DNA of 64,000 bases from Sapria himalayana. Lineage: Eukaryota; Streptophyta; Magnoliopsida; Malpighiales; Rafflesiaceae. Position numbers and translations under genes: made by a program. Shown here in pieces: positions 59,980 to 64,000 of this stretch (the first letter of the stretch is position 1; every line of letters begins with the position of its first letter). The DNA is taken from the NCBI GenBank assembly GCA_029783825.1, contig JAREIK010003411.1:1380966-1444965 (forward strand). Reading direction: 5' to 3'. The notes under the pieces were generated by a model, which saw only the letters and a list, made by a program, of their open reading frames with translations, did not search any database and was not told the DNA's origin.

Positions 59980-61770
59980 GAGTTTTATTTGTTTCTAGTG
60001 CATCACATTCATTTATTTTTATATCGTATGTGAAAGAATTTGATTTATACGTTAAAAACATGGATGAGCTATTGTATGTGACTTCTTTCTTAAGGACTAA
60101 GATAAAAATTAATTAGATATATTAGGATTTTGAGTTAGAAATCTCAAAGATTCTACTCATGGTGGACCTTAGGATTATGAACATATCATATTTTTGATGT
60201 AATACTTGTCATGGTTTGGTTGACAACACATCGAGTCATCATTGATTATAATCATAGAAGGGTTACTACCTACACACTGAATGAGATTCATTTTATATTT
60301 CAGGAAGATAAGCATGATGTTTTATCTCAGGCTGTATATGATTATAGATGACATGGAAAATTGATGGGCTGGATAGCATGCCTCACCTTGGAAGATGAGG
60401 GGACATAGGATATGGATCTTCCTCGGGTAGTTTGTGAATACGAGGATGTTTTTCTGGATGAGCTACCAGGATTATCCCTACATAGGGATGTAGACTTTAA
60501 TATCGAATTACACCTTGATACATCATTCATTTCTATGACTCTACATAGGAACTCAAAGTCCAGATACAAGACTTGTTGGACAAGGTTTTTATTAGAGCAC
60601 TTCACCTTGGGGCATTCCAGTTCTATTTACAAAGAAGAATAAGACCTTTTGACTATGAATTGACTACCAACAATTAAATAGGATTGAGATAAAGAATTGG
60701 TATATGTTACCATTGATAGATGATTTATTTGATCAATTAAAAGGGGCACATGTCTTTTCCAAAATAGATTTTTGTACTAGATATTGTTAGTTGAGAGTTA
60801 AAGAGGTTTGCATCCCTAAGATTGTATTTAGAATATGGTATGAGCATTTAGAGTTTACAGTGATGCCGTTTGGATAAATGAATATACTAGTAGTATTCAT
60901 GTGTATCTTATGCATAGAATATTTTAGCCATATTTAGATCATTTTGTTGTAGTCTTTATTGATGATATTTTGATCCACTCTAAATCCAAGAAAGAGCATG
61001 AAGATCATTTAAATGTTTTACTTCAAAATTTGAGAGAGCATAAGTTGTATGCCAAATTCAGTAAATGTGACTTTTGACTGACAGATGTTAAATTTTTGGG
61101 ACACATGGTATTGGCTATTAGTATCTCAATGGACCCTAACAAAGTCAAGGTAGTCATTAGTTGGGAAAGACCAAAGTCAAATTTTGAGATATGTAGTTTC
61201 TTGGGATTGTATTTGTATTATAAGAGATTTGTTGAGAATTTCTTTCATTTAGCTACTCCAATGACTAAATTTACTTGAAAGAAAGTCAAGTATGAGTGGA
61301 CTGATCTATGTGAGAAGGCATTCAAAGAATTGAAAAGGAGACTTACATTAGCTTATATTCTGATAATTTCAGACAGGGGATACACATATACAATGTATTT
61401 TTATGCATTGAAAGATGGGCTAAGATGTGTTATGATGTAGTCATGAAAAGTTGTAGCTTATGATTCATGCCAGTTAAAGAATCAGGAGTGAAATTACATC
61501 ACACATGATATAGAGTTGGTAGCTATAATCTTCACCTTAAAGATATGACACTACTATTTATATGATGAGCAATTCGAGATAATTTTAGACCAGAAAAGTC
61601 TGAAATATATTTTTACACCGCGGGACCTCAATATGAGACAATGTCATTGGCCAGAATATTTAATAGATTATGATTTTACTTAGTATTACCTTCTAGGTAA
61701 AGCAAATATAGTGGTTGATTTGCTTAGTCAGAAGTTATGACGTATACTAGCTAGTATATATTTGTGAGAA
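59980..61770 (+). pseudogene. Ty3-gypsy protease, RT and RNase H pseudogene
   Basis: A protease-like block ASHSFIFISYVKEFDLYVKN at about 60000 lacks a clear DSG/DTG. The RT N-terminus is VCEYEDVFLDELPGLSLHRD (60424), then VDFNIELHLDT. The catalytic box reads [20 protein letters not shown] (about 60950-61010; YVDD is changed to FIDD), followed by [20 protein letters not shown] and VKFLGHMV. RNase H connection and domain are visible in SFLGLYLYYKRFVENFFHLA, WTDLCEKAFKELKRRL, IELVAIIFTL, and KYIFTPRDLNMRQCHWPEYL then IDYDFT. Many stops; not functional. Confidence 0.88.
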
Positions 61771-62039
61771 TGGTAGATGCTCAAGACTATGAGATAATTC
61801 AAGCTATAATATAGTAATCAAGGTTAGGGTGTTATAAAGAGTTTAGTAGCTGCCCTTTCCTATTGAGTAAAGTGATTGAGATCCAAAAACAAGACACTGA
61901 GATATTGTTCATTAGGAACCAAGTATAGGCTGGTACAACCAATGAGGGCTGGGCCATTCACACAAATGATAGTCTTCAGTTTAAGAGTTAGATTATGGTT
62001 TCCCCATAAATTAGAATTGAGATGAGATATTCTTAGATA

Positions 62040-63085
62040 ATTTTACTATTCTCATTTTTTAGTACATCTAGGTGGCATTGAAGGATGTCTTATGATCATC
62101 GTTGCCAGTATTATTGGAGCAAGATGAAGTGATACATTGGGAATTTTATGAGATGATGTCTCACATGTTAATAGATAAAGGCTAAGCATCAGAAGTTGGC
62201 ATGGTTACTCTAGCCGTTGGAGGTAGTAGAGTGGAAGTGACGGCATATCACGATGAATTTTGTGACTCACTTTCCATAATCATCACATATGCATGATGCT
62301 ATGTGGGTGATAGTGAACCAACATACAAAATTGACATATTTTCTAGTTGTGTGGATGACCTTTATACTAGAGAAATTATACATGTTGTACATATGAGAAA
62401 TCATATAATTAAATGAAGTAGCAATATCTATTATATCAGACAAATATCTCATGTTTATAGCTTACTTTTGGAAGAGTTTCTAGAAAACCATGAGAACACA
62501 ATTAGTAATGAGCACTGCTTTTTAATTCACAGATAGATAGTTAATCAAAAAGGACCATACAGATTTTAGAGGACATGCTATGAGCATCTGTCTGGATTTT
62601 AAGTATAGCTGAAAAGAATATTTGCCTTTGGTTGAGTTCACCTACAACAATAATTATTAGGCAAATATATAGATGGCACCATATGAAGCATTATATGGAT
62701 GATCATGTTGATCTCCAGTTTTTTGGACCGACGTTGGAGACAAATCCACTAATAGTCCAAATTTGATTTGAGATACATCAAAAAAATAGATTTGATATGA
62801 TAATGTCTTTTTATAGTTCAAAGTCGATAGAAAAATTATGCTGATAGATCACATCAACCTTTATAAATTGAGGTGAGATATCATATTTTCTTGAAAATAA
62901 TGTCTAAAGGAGAAGTGATCAAATTTGACAATCGTGGAAAGCTATCATCATGAAATACTAGGCCTTTCAAGATACTCGAGAGAGTTGGTGTGATTGCTTA
63001 TCAGTTGGCATTAGTGCTAAGTTTATCTAGTGTCGGTGGGGTATTCCATCTCCATGATCAGGACGTATATTCCTAGTCCAACTCA
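62040..63085 (+). pseudogene. Ty3-gypsy integrase pseudogene
   Basis: Fragments of the zinc-binding region and catalytic core are scattered through stops (KHQKLAWL with the LEVVEWK region near 62190-62240; WLTFHNHHICMM near 62260). The C-terminal part is clearer: VIKFDNRGKLSS, then RPFKILERVGVIAYQLALVL and SSVGGVFHLHDQ (62915-63060). This matches the KLSPRYIGPFEILERVG...YRLALPPxLSxVHxVFHVS region that follows the integrase core in this clade. No chromodomain seen. Confidence 0.78.
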
Positions 63086-63195
63086 TATGGTGGATTAGGG
63101 CAAACTTGTTATTGATGCAAATGGAACATTTAAAGATAGACAAATGTGTATCATGGATAGCCGAGACAAAGTTTTGTGATGCATGACTATGAGGC

Positions 63196-64000
63196 CAAAT
63201 GTCTTCAATGGGCCGGGCTAGGCCTCCCAGCCCATGAATATTAAGCCCGCATCCCGTGGCAAATCGGGCTTATAAGTCCGTTGACTAGTCAATGGCGGCC
63301 AAGCTAGGCTTTTGAATTTTTAAAGGCCCGTGAGCTTTATACAAATGGGTTTAGCTAATCTTGGTTGGGCTTTACACTAATGGGCTTAACTAACCTGGGC
63401 TGAGCTGGCCCATAATCACAAAGCTGCCTTTAATAAAAAAATTTGACATTTGCATGTGCAAGGTATTGAACTTGAGACCTTCAACTTAAGAAGAATGCAC
63501 TCTACCAACCCACTAGTGGCCTGCTTTTGTAATTATTTTACTTGTACTTATATATATTTAGTTTAATTACAAAAAAAAAATAGAAAGAAACTTCATACGG
63601 TCATATTACCATTTGACATTTTCTAAAATGTCGAAAATGCCCTCAAACAGTCATATTATCGTTGGACACTTTATTTATTTTTTTTTATATTTTTAATTCT
63701 TGATTTTTTCCTATAAATACTCAACTTTCTTCACATTTTTTTATCACGTCATCTTCAAGTTCTTCATCTCTCTAATTCTCTCCAAATTTACTCAATTTTC
63801 TCTCATATTAGTTAATATTCAATATTCTTTTAAATTTTCTTTATTTGCATAAAATTATTGATTATGCAATTTAAGTGTTAGTGGCTCTAGTAATTCAGAT
63901 TTGAAGAAATTTTGGCATCGGTTCGTCAATTGAGTAACATCCATTTACTTTACTTTTTATTTGTTATATTTTTATTTTTAGGTTTATTTATTTTTAATTT
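63196..64000 (+). mobile_element. hAT transposon, 5' part (continues past window)
   Basis: Starts near CAAATGTCTTCAATGGGCC (compare CAGGGGTCTCC at 3572) with GC-rich GGGCC/GGGCTT-rich subterminal DNA to about 63430. An AT-rich leader with CT-rich motifs (TTCTCTCCAAATTTACTCAA) follows. The last 220 bp (63780-64000) are the reverse complement of 5820-6033, the leader and N-terminal region of the other hAT. The transposase start would lie at or just beyond 64000. Confidence 0.75.
63446..63530 (-). other. tRNA-like (A box/B box) remnant in hAT leader
   Basis: On the minus strand, GTGGGTTGGTAGAGTGCA resembles a tRNA D-arm (A box) and, about 25 bp further, GGTCTCAAGTTCAATACC resembles a T-arm (B box). 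The anticodon-loop position reads TTCTTAA (Lys-like CTT). Stems do not pair well and no acceptor stem is evident, so it is a decayed tRNA-derived or tRNA-like sequence, not a gene. Confidence 0.4.

Larger units (their letters stand above)
58010..63190 (+). mobile_element. Degenerate Ty3-gypsy retrotransposon lacking its 3' LTR
   Basis: Order on the + strand: 5' LTR and PBS, gag (about 58980-59520), protease-like region (about 59990-60300), RT (60412-61110), RNase H (61280-61760), integrase (about 62040-62800) and the integrase C-terminal region (62870-63080). The next element, a hAT, begins at 63196 before any recognisable 3' LTR. Confidence 0.82.

Overview
This window is transposon-rich, AT-rich intergenic DNA from a flowering plant. 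I see no intact host gene. The plant assignment rests on element families typical of angiosperms: L1-type LINEs with DUF4283/zf-CCHC ORF1, zf-RVT and plant-type RNase H domains; Ty1-copia and Ty3-gypsy pol; hAT transposases with BED and dimerisation domains; a long-TIR Mutator-like element; and CACTA (En/Spm) elements beginning CACTACAA. Two captured gene fragments also best match plant SmF and plant NAT10/Kre33. I cannot name the species.

Layout. 1-3560: tetranucleotide microsatellites with a higher-order duplication and a small GC-rich hAT-type MITE. 3572-6033: hAT remnant (transposase on the minus strand), joined directly to a 5'-truncated copia element with its 3' LTR (6034-8916). 9080-18530: three broken pieces of minus-strand L1-type LINEs, separated or cut by (TTC/TTA)n tracts. 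18537-19078: about 540 bp of TTC-type repeat with a 21-base C run. 19080-31440: AT-rich DNA without recognisable genes, holding one isolated CACTA terminus (to 20966) and a GC-richer patch (26980-27310). 31483-45044 (element B) and 45561-55949 (element C): two CACTA-family elements in opposite orientation. 55950-58009: AT-rich DNA with (TA)n runs. 58010-63190: degenerate Ty3-gypsy element with a probable 5' LTR and primer-binding site. 63196-64000: 5' part of a second hAT element that runs off the window and is an inverted relative of the one at 3572-6033.

The main find is the B/C pair. They share subterminal repeats (TAGCTAGGGA, TAGCGACGG), a ~555-bp AT-rich tandem repeat, palindromic TGTACA/TATATA arrays and a conserved 3' cassette, all in the same order when C is reversed. 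At the equivalent place B carries an intron-containing pseudogene of the spliceosomal protein SmF, while C carries exons of the RNA cytidine acetyltransferase NAT10/Kre33. Both lie in the same sense relative to their element. C has a 3-bp ATA target duplication; B's flanks do not match. B was later hit by a Mutator-like element (11-bp target duplication) and a hAT element (8-bp target duplication). C serves as an empty-site reference for the hAT insertion.

Nothing here looks like a functional protein-coding gene: every transposase, polymerase and captured gene carries stops, frameshifts or truncations. The long ORFs in the window are mostly microsatellite translations.
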